NCBI GenBank assembly: GCA_022701365.1
Contig: JAKUHH010000216.1
Coordinates: 496,001-560,000 of the forward strand
DNA from: Mycocentrospora acerina
Taxonomy: Eukaryota > Ascomycota > Dothideomycetes > Pleosporales
Length of the DNA stretch: 64,000 bases
Reading direction: 5' to 3'
Position 1 is the first letter of the stretch. Every line of letters begins with the position of its first letter. Below the pieces are notes generated by a model, which was not told where the DNA came from, searched no databases, and was given only the letters and a program-made list of their open reading frames with translations. Positions 1-8,665 of the stretch are shown piece by piece. A program made the translations under genes and the position numbers.

Positions 1-281
1 GGTCGACGCTCGTTTCTTGGAGACGCGTTTTGCGGCATTAAGTACCTGCCGCGCCAGTTTTTCATCTCCAAAGACTTGCTTGAGGTCTTCAAAGCTGGCT
101 TTCGCAATGTCTGACGTACTGAACGCGTTAGTCTTAAAGGACGCGACACGACGGCACGTGCATACGTGTTGAGCTTCGCTGCTTGGAGGCCTTTAATCTT
201 TGCCAGTGCCTGAGCTAGCGGGACTTTTGCATCTTGCGATAAGAAGCGTAGCAGCGACTGCATGTCTTGCTGAGTTGCCAT
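1..281 (-). CDS. 5' end of an unrecognised small helical protein (partial)
   Basis: A reading frame opens on the minus strand with ATG at 281 and runs off the left edge. Exon 1 (281-166) encodes MATQQDMQSLLRFLSQDAK and onward; a 47-bp intron (165-119) has a GTATGC donor, an ACTAAC branch sequence and a CAG end; exon 2 (118-1) continues in frame with SDIAKASFEDLKQVFGD and ends in a basic run. Seen: two amphipathic helical stretches rich in K, A and L, reminiscent of helix-hairpin-helix or SAP-like modules. I do not recognise the protein and assign no function. It is divergent from the SURP-domain gene at 464, leaving only about 180 bp between the two starts. The intron call is what joins two frames that are otherwise each open for only part of the region. 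Confidence 0.6.
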   Translation of the reverse strand, partial: MATQQDMQSLLRFLSQDAKVPLAQALAKIKGLQAAKLNTYARAVVSRPLRLTRSVRQTLRKPALKTSSKSLEMKNWRGRYLMPQNASPRNERR

Positions 282-463
282 AGTATCTGGTACCGCGCAA
301 GTTTGCGGATCGTTGGCCTGGGGTTGACGTTGCTCGAAGCAAGCTGCGGGACCACGCGCTCGGTGATCGGCGTCTAGGGTGTCACAGGCTCGTCTCCGCG
401 ACTTGAACTTTTGGTGCTGCGGCAAGCCAACAACAACCACCATCCATAGCCCACATCGTCACC

Positions 464-2617
464 ATGGCGTTCAAGTTCTCATTGGGCGCGGCCAAGTCCA
501 ACAAGGCACAGCTCAACGCCAAAGCAAAGGCCGACGAGGAAGCCAAGGAACGCGAGGAGAAGAATGCGCTTGACAAGGTCATGGCCGAGTTTATGGAGGA
601 GCACAACGGCCCTGCCAGCACCGTGCTTGGGGGTGCGGGGCGCGACAACGAGATTGACGAAGACGTGTTTGTTCCCACAGGAAGCAAAAGACACTTCACG
701 GGCAGGAATCGGTCAATGAAGAGCGGGCCTGGCACACTTGAACCTGAGGCCATTGACGGCTTCCCCAGACCTGGCGCGCCTGGACGGCTTGCAGCTCCGA
801 CTCAGTCAAGATTTGGCGGCTCCATGCCCACAGGTCCTGCTGCGCACGAAGTGAACAAACCGAGCGAGAACGTCTTCACAACTGTTGTAGCGAAAGCATC
901 AAACCTTCCCCCGGCAATCGATCCGCGCCGTATCGAAGAGCTCTTTGCTGAGTTTCCATCGCTAAAAGTCACAAAAGTCGAAAAGATCCCCCCGCAAGGC
1001 CCGTCTATGAAGGGGCGGCCATCTGCGACGATGAAGGTCATCTTTGACAAAGATGCCAGTGCGAGAGACCTTGACGACGCCATGCACAGATTGAACGACA
1101 AGAAATACCTAGGCAAAGGATACTATCTGCACCTGGACAGATATCTTGGTGGTCGTACTGTCGAGACAACACAACGCAAGGAACCGTTTGGCGCTCGATG
1201 GCAGGCTCCAGAAGTGTCGAAGGGATACGCCCCGCCGCCAGACCTGGGTGGGGGTGCTGGCATGAGAGACAGGCCCCGCGAGGATACCGAACGTTTGATT
1301 ATCACGGCCAACCAGCCGCCTGATCTAGGAACGCTCAAGCTAGTGCATCAGACAATCGAGGGGGTTATACTTGGTGGTCTCGAGTTTGAGGCTGCATTGA
1401 TGAATGATGCACAAGTACAAGAGGAGGAGCGATTTGCCTGGCTGTACGACCAGAAACATCCTGTCAACCGATACTACCGGTGGCGGCTACATCAAATAGT
1501 GTGCGACACCCCGAACGCGGAAATCTTCGACCGACAGGGCGAGTGGCAGGGTCCAACAGTTCCACTTGCAGATGAGTTTGCGGACCACCTGGGCGCCTTT
1601 GATCCTGATTACGAAGATTCTGACGATGAAGAGGAGGAGGAAAAGTCTCTACACAAACCCCTTCCAGTGGGAGACAATTACCCAGGTCGCGTTGACAATG
1701 GTCATGGCATCATGAGCCCTCGATCCCGTGCCATGTTTTTATGGCTACTTACCTCCCTTCCACCCGGTAGTATTGTGGCAGATGACATTGCTGCCATCTC
1801 CGTGTTTGCAGTCGAACATGCGGCGCATGGCATGGACGAAGTTATCCACATCCTACTTTCCAACATTCTAGAGCCTTTCCAACTTTCAGAAGCGAACACC
1901 AGAAGACTGATGGAAGACGATGTTAGACGTCCCGACACACGACAAGTCATCTTAAATGCCCTCCGCATCATCTCAGACGTCCTTTTGACAACAGCAAAGG
2001 AGCCTGGTGTAGCCTACAAGTACCGACTTGCCTTTGGCACTCAGATTTTGAACCGCAAAATTTTCGAACATCTCGAAAAAATCCCCGCGCAATTGGAAAT
2101 GGGCCGCATGACCGAGAAGAGCTATCGCGACGAAGTCAACACTATTCTTACCGTCTGGCAGAATGAGCACTTGTTTGACAAGAGCACGCTTGACCATCTT
2201 GATAAGGCGTTTAATGAACGCGAAAAGCAGAAGGAACAAGAGGAATTGGAAAGAAAGCTGACGGAGAAGAGAAGCAAGCGCAAGCCAAATGTGGTATCAA
2301 GAGTCAAAACCGACGTAGATGCAGGGAGCGATGAGGAGCAGGAGAAGATGGATGTGGACGATGACGAGGGCCAGGATGTCAACAATAACAACAACGACAA
2401 CAACGACAACAATAACGAGACGAACAGCGAGCCTGGTCTGGCTGCACAACCACATGCTGATGCGTCTGGAGCGGGTCATATTGAGACGGCAGCCGCTGCA
2501 GAGGCCTCGATACAGATAGTCGGCATTCCTGAGGAGATAGCTGGGGAGACGGCGGCGGCGCGAGCTAGACGATTGCGGCCAAAAGCGGAAGATATGTTTG
2601 CTTCAGACGGGGAATGA
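464..2617 (+). CDS. U2SURP: U2 snRNP-associated SURP/CID protein (SR140-like splicing factor)
   Basis: A single-exon gene of 717 aa. In order: a basic/acidic N-terminus (MAFKFSLGAAKSNKAQLN), an RRM at about 139-230 (TTVVAKASNLPPAIDP to YYLHLDRYLGG), a SURP module at about 288-345 (VHQTIEGVILGG, with FAWLYD..HPVNRYYRWRL typical of SURP), and a CID/RPR helical domain at about 410-575 (SPRSRAMFLWLLTSLPPGSI to EVNTILTVWQNEHLF). This domain order is diagnostic of the SR140/U2SURP family, which associates with the 17S U2 snRNP and acts in pre-mRNA splicing in the nucleus. The C-terminus carries a charged coiled stretch and an asparagine/aspartate run encoded by AAC repeats (about 2384-2420). The ATG at 464 sits in CACCATGG context. 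The fungal protein is shorter than the human one because the long RS tail is absent. No introns are needed. Confidence 0.93.
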   Translation: MAFKFSLGAAKSNKAQLNAKAKADEEAKEREEKNALDKVMAEFMEEHNGPASTVLGGAGRDNEIDEDVFVPTGSKRHFTGRNRSMKSGPGTLEPEAIDGFPRPGAPGRLAAPTQSRFGGSMPTGPAAHEVNKPSENVFTTVVAKASNLPPAIDPRRIEELFAEFPSLKVTKVEKIPPQGPSMKGRPSATMKVIFDKDASARDLDDAMHRLNDKKYLGKGYYLHLDRYLGGRTVETTQRKEPFGARWQAPEVSKGYAPPPDLGGGAGMRDRPREDTERLIITANQPPDLGTLKLVHQTIEGVILGGLEFEAALMNDAQVQEEERFAWLYDQKHPVNRYYRWRLHQIVCDTPNAEIFDRQGEWQGPTVPLADEFADHLGAFDPDYEDSDDEEEEEKSLHKPLPVGDNYPGRVDNGHGIMSPRSRAMFLWLLTSLPPGSIVADDIAAISVFAVEHAAHGMDEVIHILLSNILEPFQLSEANTRRLMEDDVRRPDTRQVILNALRIISDVLLTTAKEPGVAYKYRLAFGTQILNRKIFEHLEKIPAQLEMGRMTEKSYRDEVNTILTVWQNEHLFDKSTLDHLDKAFNEREKQKEQEELERKLTEKRSKRKPNVVSRVKTDVDAGSDEEQEKMDVDDDEGQDVNNNNNDNNDNNNETNSEPGLAAQPHADASGAGHIETAAAAEASIQIVGIPEEIAGETAAARARRLRPKAEDMFASDGE

Positions 2618-3165
2618 GATTTGCAGGCTGGAACGCACGACAGGTGGCTACTTTGATACCCTAGTATGTATATAGACGCAAGCAAGGCAAAGTCGGACTT
2701 TTGTACAAAAAAATGTGCACAGTGCGCCGGACATGCACAAGCAGGGCTGGCGGGCTCGACCATGCGTCCAGACGGGCGCCCGGGGATAACAATGGCGCGC
2801 GCCCTGTTGCAAGCCAGCCCAACACGACGGGCGTCTCTCGCAGCAGTGCACATGTCTCTTTACCTCGCGCCCTGAGCTGCCAGCTGCCAGCAGCCATCAC
2901 GTGTGTTCGTGCCTCCCTGCGTTCGCTTGGCCCTGGGATCGGTTGGATGCGCTCCACATCAAGCGCTCTCCACCTGCGGTAGGTACACCGCCATCATAGT
3001 ATTAAACCCACCCCGCCCCCGAATTTTCGTGCGTGCCCGAGCAGGTTTCTCTTTTGTTGCAGCGTCCCGGGCGATCCAATCTATCGCACAGCGTGCCGAG
3101 GCCAAGCAGCTGTCCCGCACCGTCCCCGCGCTCTCTCGCACGCAGGAGCCCTCCCCTCGCCGGCC
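2618..3165. other. Intergenic region: 3' end of U2SURP and promoter of the DUF7918-like gene
   Basis: No gene was found in these 548 bp. The first part is the presumed 3' UTR of the SURP gene. The rest is GC-rich and becomes C-rich towards the ATG at 3166, as is common in fungal promoters and leaders. Open frames here are short, overlap on both strands and match no recognisable family. Confidence 0.6.
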
Positions 3166-4989
3166 ATGCCCTGCTTCCTGGGGCTCGCGGTGAGCATCCA
3201 CACGCCCAACGGGCCACTCCCGGAGCACTCGATCCAGAAGCAGTCCAAATTCCACCGCATCACGTCGTACATCCCCGTGCCGCCTGCAAAGGTCCCGCCC
3301 GGCGCCACCAAGCCCGAGCAGTCGACGTTTGCCATTTCAATCACCCTGCTCACCCCCGGCCTGCATGTCCCCTACTCGACGCCCAAGCCCTCGCCCGACG
3401 ACCCCAACCCCAAGGCCAAGGTCGTCGGCGGCCTGCCTGGCTACACCAGCGAGCGGGGCAAGTATGGCCCGGCGATAGCCCCGTACAAGCCCCTCACCAC
3501 CTCGCCCAACGAGACCATTGCCGCCTACATATACTTCGACGGGCGCGCCAAGGAGGAGGTTGCCACGCTGCTGCGCCGCGGCGAGGAGACGTGGGTCAAC
3601 TCGCGCTGGGTCAGCGTGCCCGAGTCCGAGGGCGGCGGCCTCGCAGAGCGCGAGTTCCTGTTCCGCGAGGTCGGCCTCGAGCGCTGGCTCAACGGCCTGG
3701 ATCTCGAGGGCGACAAGGACGTGGCGGCCAAGATTGAGCGGAGAAAGCAGCGCCTGGAAAAGAAGCGGCGGAAGCGGCGAGAGGCGCGCAACAGCAGCGA
3801 CGAGGAAGACGCCAAGACGTCGCAGAACGGCGTGTTGCGCTACGGGGACAGCAAGGACGCGCCCGTCGAGTCGCTGTCAGGAAACGACGAGTTTTTCACC
3901 TCCGACTCGGACTCAGACGACGAGCCCCCCGTGCCCGAGGCTGCAGGCCAGATCAAGGTCGCCTTGTTCCGCGTCCTCGCGTCGGGCGAGATCAAGCGTG
4001 GCGAGTATTCTCCTCAGTTTGACGCGCACGACGACGACGAGCAGCACACGGGCGAAGGCGACGATGTCGACCACACGACGAGTTTTGCAAAGCCCAAGAC
4101 GCTGGATCCAAAGTCCATCAGCACGCAGACGGTGACTGGAATCGATCCGCCAGATAAGCCGTATGCTGTCTTCACTTTCTTGTACCGTGGAGAGCGTAAG
4201 TCTATTTGCTAGCTGCATCTAAGATGACCCAAAACTAATCACGAACAGGCCAACTGCGCAAAATGGGCATTCTGGAAACAGACAAGACCCCTACTATAGT
4301 CTCTCCTTCGGCTCGACGGAAATCAGGAGCCCTCGACTTTGGCAGCCTCAAGCCATTGGACGCTGCGACAGGGACCAAAAACTTTGGTGGCTACCGAGAC
4401 GCCTCGCAGACATCGCCCAAGTCCAAGTCGAAGAAAAAAGTCGAAGAAAACATGGACAGCGACGCCGACGACGAAGATGACATCAAGGCCGAAGACATGG
4501 AAGACGATAGAATCGGCGACAACGGGATGCTCTCACCGGAAGATGCTCTCAAGCAAGGCGAGCTCGCAGAAGGCGTGCGAAAAATCAAGGTCAGTCTACC
4601 TCGTCGCTAATCCCCTTTGATTCGTCATTATCGTCGTCGTCTTTTCTAACCTCCAACAGCTAAAACGTCAGCACTCGGCCGAACCGATGCGCTCCCTCGG
4701 CTCCCCCTCGAACGACGCCTCCGGGTCTCCCATTTCAGGCACACCGGTCCCCGCCGTCTCGGTCGGCGAAGCGTCATCGTCGGCGACACCGACGACAGCG
4801 CCAGACGAAAGCAGCATCGCATCGCCGTACAAGAAGCAGCGGGCATCGCTCCCTGGGTTCGACGACAATGTGCGCAAGAGCCTGGGCCAGGCGCTGCTGG
4901 GGGTGCAAAAGGAAAGGGGGAATTCCGAGGGCAGCATACATGGATCTGGGGGGCTGGAAAGCAAGATGGAAGAGGATGAGGAGTTGTGA
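3166..4989 (+). CDS. DUF7918-like fungal protein of unknown function
   Basis: Three exons, 3166-4195, 4249-4589 and 4660-4989, give 566 aa. Intron 1 (53 bp, GTAAGT to ACAG) and intron 2 (70 bp, GTCAGT to CAACAG) both have CTAAT/CTAAC branch sequences, and the frame closes exactly. The N-terminal half begins MPCFLGLAVSIHTPNGPLPE and contains a beta-rich module (ITSYIPVP, FAISITLLTPGLHVPY, ETIAAYIYFDGR, WVNSRWVSVPE) that resembles the fungal DUF7918 domain as I remember it. A basic KKRRKRREAR cluster follows at about residue 205 and could be a nuclear localisation signal. The rest is low-complexity, acidic and serine-rich, ending in LGQALLGVQKERG. Family function is unknown. Alternative: a rapidly evolving nuclear protein with no true DUF7918 domain. 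Gene structure is well supported; the family name is weaker. Confidence 0.82.
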
Positions 4990-5246
4990 CTTTGGGAGAT
5001 GCGGTTTCAGAGTGCTTTTGGGTGATGGGTTGGATGAGGGGGTTGTTGGTTGCCAATGATATTAAACCAGGAAGATGAGTGGGGTGTGGGGGTTGATGAG
5101 ATTAGGATAAAGGGGGTGTTGATGAGTTTATGATTTTTGAGATGATATGAGATGAGATGAGATGAGTTGAGTGAACTGGAGGGAGAGGGAGAGGGAGAGG
5201 GGGTCAACAAGGGGAGATGAGAGGACAATTGGAGAGAGGGAGAGGG

Positions 5247-5268
5247 AGAGAGAGAGAGAGAGAGAGAG
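5247..5268. repeat. (AG)n microsatellite
   Basis: An uninterrupted AG dinucleotide run follows a longer GGGAGA-rich purine tract on the plus strand. It lies between convergent genes, so no coding effect is expected. Confidence 0.9.
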
Positions 5269-6278
5269 GAAAGAACATTGTCTGCCTATACTACTTTTAC
5301 AGTATCAGCGCTTCTTCATCTTTTTTTCTTCTTTATTTTCTCCTCTATCTACATTCTCCATGTCCTTCTTTTTTTTTCTCCTTCTCACTCTCCTTGTACT
5401 CTCCCTTTCTGGATATCTTCTTCCTCTTCCTTCTCCTTCTCCTTCTCCTTCTCCTTCAACACTCCCTCACCAGTCAGTACCGTACTGCAAAATCTTTTCT
5501 TTTCTTTTTTTTTTACTTTTCATTTTTGTTGCTGCTGTTTAACTTTTTCTTTTTCTTTTCTTTTTTTTTAAATTCATGGCAAAACGATGGGGAAAATGGC
5601 AATGGATGGATGGATGGATGAAGGAACGAATGGACGAATGAATACACACAAATAAATGGATTAGACGGGTGGATGGATGGATGGAAGGGATTTTTTTTAT
5701 GGATTTGTATGGATTTTATTTTTTGTGGATATAACGGGTAAAATAGGTGAATAGGTGGATAGGTGGATAGGTGGGTACGTGGGAAAATAAGTCTGTCTGT
5801 GTAATCTGGGAAAGTTTTGTTCCTAGGTTGGGGGTTTAGAGAGGTCAGACAGAGGTCAAGACACGCATGTACCCTATTTTTTTTTGGTAGAAGGGAAGGG
5901 GGAGGGGGGTTGTTTTTTTGTCCTAAATTTCAAAGGTATTATATGAATCATTGTTGTTGTTGTTGTTTACATCTTTTTTTTCATTTCTTTGTTGGTCTTC
6001 TTTCTTCGTGTCTATTTTGGTTGCTTGGTTGTCGAGTCGAGTTGTGTCGAGTTGTGTTGGTGTGTTGGGTGTGAAAGTGAAAGAGAGTGAAAGTGAGAGT
6101 GAGAGAGTGATGACAGGCAGGAAGGAGCAAGTGGGTAGTAAGGTTATTTTGTCAATTTCTCTTTCTTCTCGACTGTCTAGTTGGTTTGGAGGTATACAGG
6201 TTTCTTATTAGGGAGGGAGTAGACGGGCGCTTTGTCGTTGGTTTCTTGTGTAGGTTACAGGTGTGGAATTAATCAATT

Positions 6279-6345
6279 ACTCACTCACTCACTCACTCAC
6301 TCACTCACTTATTCACTCACTCACTTATTCACTCACTCACTCAAC
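6279..6345. repeat. (ACTC)n tetranucleotide microsatellite with TTATTC interruptions
   Basis: About fifteen ACTC units are interrupted twice by TTATTC, so the interrupted block itself recurs. It lies just beyond the 3' end of the TRAPPC12-like gene. Confidence 0.9.
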
Positions 6346-6431
6346 CACTCACACCAACCATTCACATGATGAATAATCATTTGAATATAAATCATCATGT
6401 CATCAAAAAAAATGGACATGTATTCTACAAT

Positions 6432-7888
6432 TCACAACTTGAATACAACATCTCCAACCTCCCAGCCTACGCCTCCTCCGTCTGTTCTCCGTGCAAGCTT
6501 CTCGGCGACGGCCACCTTTCGGTCACGATTCCTCTCGGTGCACAATTCAAAGACGGTGCTTAGGTTGAAGACGCTCGAGTAAAAGGGTGGACTTGTATCG
6601 ACCACTTCTTCCAAGACTGTTCGGGCTTGTGCAATGCGCCCCGTGTAGAGTAGACAAACGGCCAGATTCTGGGTAATCATAGCATCCGAGGGGTGCTGGT
6701 CATGCAGATGTTGGAAAGAAGTGCAAGCAGCTTCGTACTCGGACTCTGCGAGCTGGATGAGGGCGGTGAGTGTGGCGTCTACCAGATTGGCAGGGGCGTG
6801 GGACGAGGCCCGGGAAAGACGCGAGCGTGCGGATGGAATATCGCCCAGACGAAGCCACACCAGAGTCTCCATGAGCAGAACTTCTCGAGCTTGCGCCGAG
6901 TCTGGCAAATCCTGGGATGGGGATAGTGTGCCAAGATGGCGGCCTGCACCTTCGAGGTCGCCCATTTCGACCAGCACGTTGGCGACGCGGATGCCGCAGT
7001 CGCGAAGGCGGGTGCGCCATAGCACCTTGTCGTCGTCGGCGGTGGTGGATTTGAGAATTGTTTCACGGCATTCGCGGGCCAGCTCAAAGTAGCCCATGAT
7101 GGCTTTGCGCCATTCTCCATAGCCAATGGCTGCGAGGCGGACGACCAGGAGACGGAGGTCCCAGGGCACGAGGTGGGCGTTGGTCAGGGGATGGCGGTAG
7201 AAGGCGCTGCTCAGGTCGCCGAGGACTTTGGCCTCCTGGCTAGCCAGGGCGTGCTCTTGGATGAGGCAGAGACATGCCAGGCGTATGTGCAGCAGGTGGA
7301 GGAGCGTGTCGTAGTCGGCGGGCGATGGTGCGGCGACGAGGTTGCGGGCGGCGGCAATGGCAGCCAGGCGGTAGTGGCCTGTCTGGAGGAGGGAGGCTAT
7401 GGGGGAGGCAATCGAGGGGACGTGGGGGGCGCTCTGGAAGGCGGGCGGGACGGCGGCGGGCGGGAGGACATGGTAGGCCGAGGGGTCCTGGAGGAAGGAG
7501 AAGTCCTTTGTGGGCACGTCGGGGGTGTTTGACGGGGTCGTGGGCGCCGTGTTCTGGGGGAGCAGGAAGGTCGAGGCAGCGACCTGGGCAGGCGAGAGGG
7601 CAGGCGAGAGGGCGCGCGAGGGGGGCGGGCTGGCGTGGGCGGCGCGCGACAGAGGGCTGCGTTGGGTGTTGGAGTCAGCACATGACCGAGTGTTTGTATC
7701 AGCACCAGTGCATGGCCGGGTGGGAGTATCAACACATACTCTTCAGCAGCAGTGACGGCGTCGTCGTCGTCCAGTGGCCCGCGGGTCAACTGCCGGGTGA
7801 GGGCAAAGGGCGCGGCTCTCCGGCGCTCGTCGCTGCTGGCGACACGGGCATGACTCCTCGAGCGGTCGGCGTGCGGTGGGAGGCTCAT
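6432..7888 (-). CDS. TRAPPC12: TRAPPC12-like TPR protein (TRAPP complex subunit)
   Basis: Two exons, 7888-7740 and 7656-6432, give 457 aa. The 83-bp intron (7739-7657) has a GTATGT donor and a GCTGAC branch sequence 16 bases before CAG; splicing joins the ATG exon (MSLPPHADRSRSHARVASSD) to the main frame exactly. After a proline/serine-rich linker the protein is all-helical with TPR-type repeats: HYRLAAIAAARNLVAA, ECRETILKS, VANVLVEMGDLEGAGRHL, YEAACTSFQHLHDQHPSDAM, NLAVCLLYTGRIAQA, and a final SSVFNLSTVFELCTERNRD, which matches the C-terminal signature of TRAPPC12. The family is a TRAPPIII-type tether subunit acting at ER-Golgi and autophagic membranes. The gene is divergent from ILV2 with 777 bp between the starts. 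Alternative: another TPR protein, considered less likely. Confidence 0.85.
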
Positions 7889-8064
7889 GCTCTCGTTGTC
7901 TGTCTCTCTTTCTCTCTTTCTTTCTTTCTTTCTTTCTTTCTCTCTCTCTCACGGGGATGGGGACGCCGCGAGTGGGCTTGCCTGGGGGATTATGCTGGGC
8001 TGGGAGCACGGCGCCAATTGACTACCATGTGTTGCTCACATTCAAGTACATTTAGTCCTCTTGA

Positions 8065-8278
8065 CTTGTACATGCATGTGTTCTTCACTTGTGTGCACTC
8101 ATCTTCCACGCGCCTGTGCACGTACATGTGTTCCTTGTGTCCGTGTTGATTGCACATATGTTACTTGTATATATCTACATTTATTACATCTTCCTGGCTT
8201 GTACATGCATATGTTCTCCACCCGTGTGCACTCGTCTTCCACGCGCCTGTGCACGTGCATGTGTTCCTTGTATCCGCG
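8065..8278. repeat. 81-bp imperfect direct repeat, two copies 133 bp apart
   Basis: Copies at 8065-8145 and 8198-8278 both begin CTTGTACATGCAT and share the core CTTCCACGCGCCTGTGCACG. By eye they differ at eight positions, all of them transitions. A short third fragment (CTTGCACATGCG) starts near 8297. The repeat lies in the ILV2 upstream region. Confidence 0.85.
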
Positions 8279-8517
8279 TCCATGGTGTGTTCTCGACTTG
8301 CACATGCGTAGTAAGTCGCCTGCCACATCCACCTACGGCTGCCGGTGCCATGCTCGCAGACCGACTGCTGTCATACTTCCGATCTCGGCTGTGGGGAAGA
8401 CAGCCAGGGCGCAGCGCCGGCCAATCACCGCCCGCCGCCTCTCCGCTTTCCGCCGCCATGCAAATCGCTGGCGGCGGCGAGAACATGTTAGACGAAGGGC
8501 CGAGCGACGAAACGAGT

Positions 8518-8523
8518 TGACTC
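8518..8523 (+). promoter_or_regulatory. Possible Gcn4/Cpc1 (TGACTC) element upstream of ILV2
   Basis: TGACTC lies 143 bases upstream of the ILV2 ATG. It is one base short of the palindromic TGACTCA bound by Gcn4/Cpc1, the general amino-acid-control bZIP that regulates ILV genes in fungi. Six-base matches are common by chance, so support is positional only. Confidence 0.35.
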
Positions 8524-8665
8524 TTATTCTAAGCAAATACTTGCCGCTCCCTCACTCCCGCCGCCCATTTTGCGCTGTGCTCTGCATTCTTCTCTCTCTC
8601 CCTCTCTCTCTCCCTCTCCCTCTCCACCGCTGCATTCTTGTCCTGCGCGGGCGCCCTTTCCCACC

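Larger units (their letters stand above)
4990..6431. repeat. Simple-sequence-rich intergenic region between convergent genes
   Basis: This 1.4-kb stretch lies between the stops of two convergent genes. It holds a strand-asymmetric succession of simple repeats: GATGA and GGGAGA runs (about 5140-5200), an (AG)n tract near 5247-5268, a long pyrimidine tract (about 5310-5460), T runs, TGGA tetramers (about 5600-5690), GGTGGATA units (about 5745-5775), GTT triplets near 5951 and ACTC tetramers (6279-6345). Open frames inside are translations of these repeats and are not credible genes. Part must be 3' UTR of both neighbours. Confidence 0.85.
7889..8665. promoter_or_regulatory. Divergent promoter region between TRAPPC12-like gene and ILV2
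   Basis: This region holds a CT/TTTC-rich tract next to the TRAPPC12 start (about 7902-7951), an 81-bp imperfect direct repeat (8065 and 8198), and a CTCCCTCT-rich pyrimidine tract directly before the ILV2 ATG (about 8588-8632), typical of strongly expressed fungal genes. No gene was found. The open frames over the repeat are short and lie in all phases. Confidence 0.65.

Noticed and set aside
3033..3737. A 234-codon Pro/Arg-rich frame on the plus strand
   Set aside because: It overlaps the DUF7918-like coding exon in another phase; GC-rich shadow.
5171..5621. Phe/Leu/Ser-rich frames that mimic membrane proteins
   Set aside because: They are translations of pyrimidine-rich simple repeats between convergent genes.
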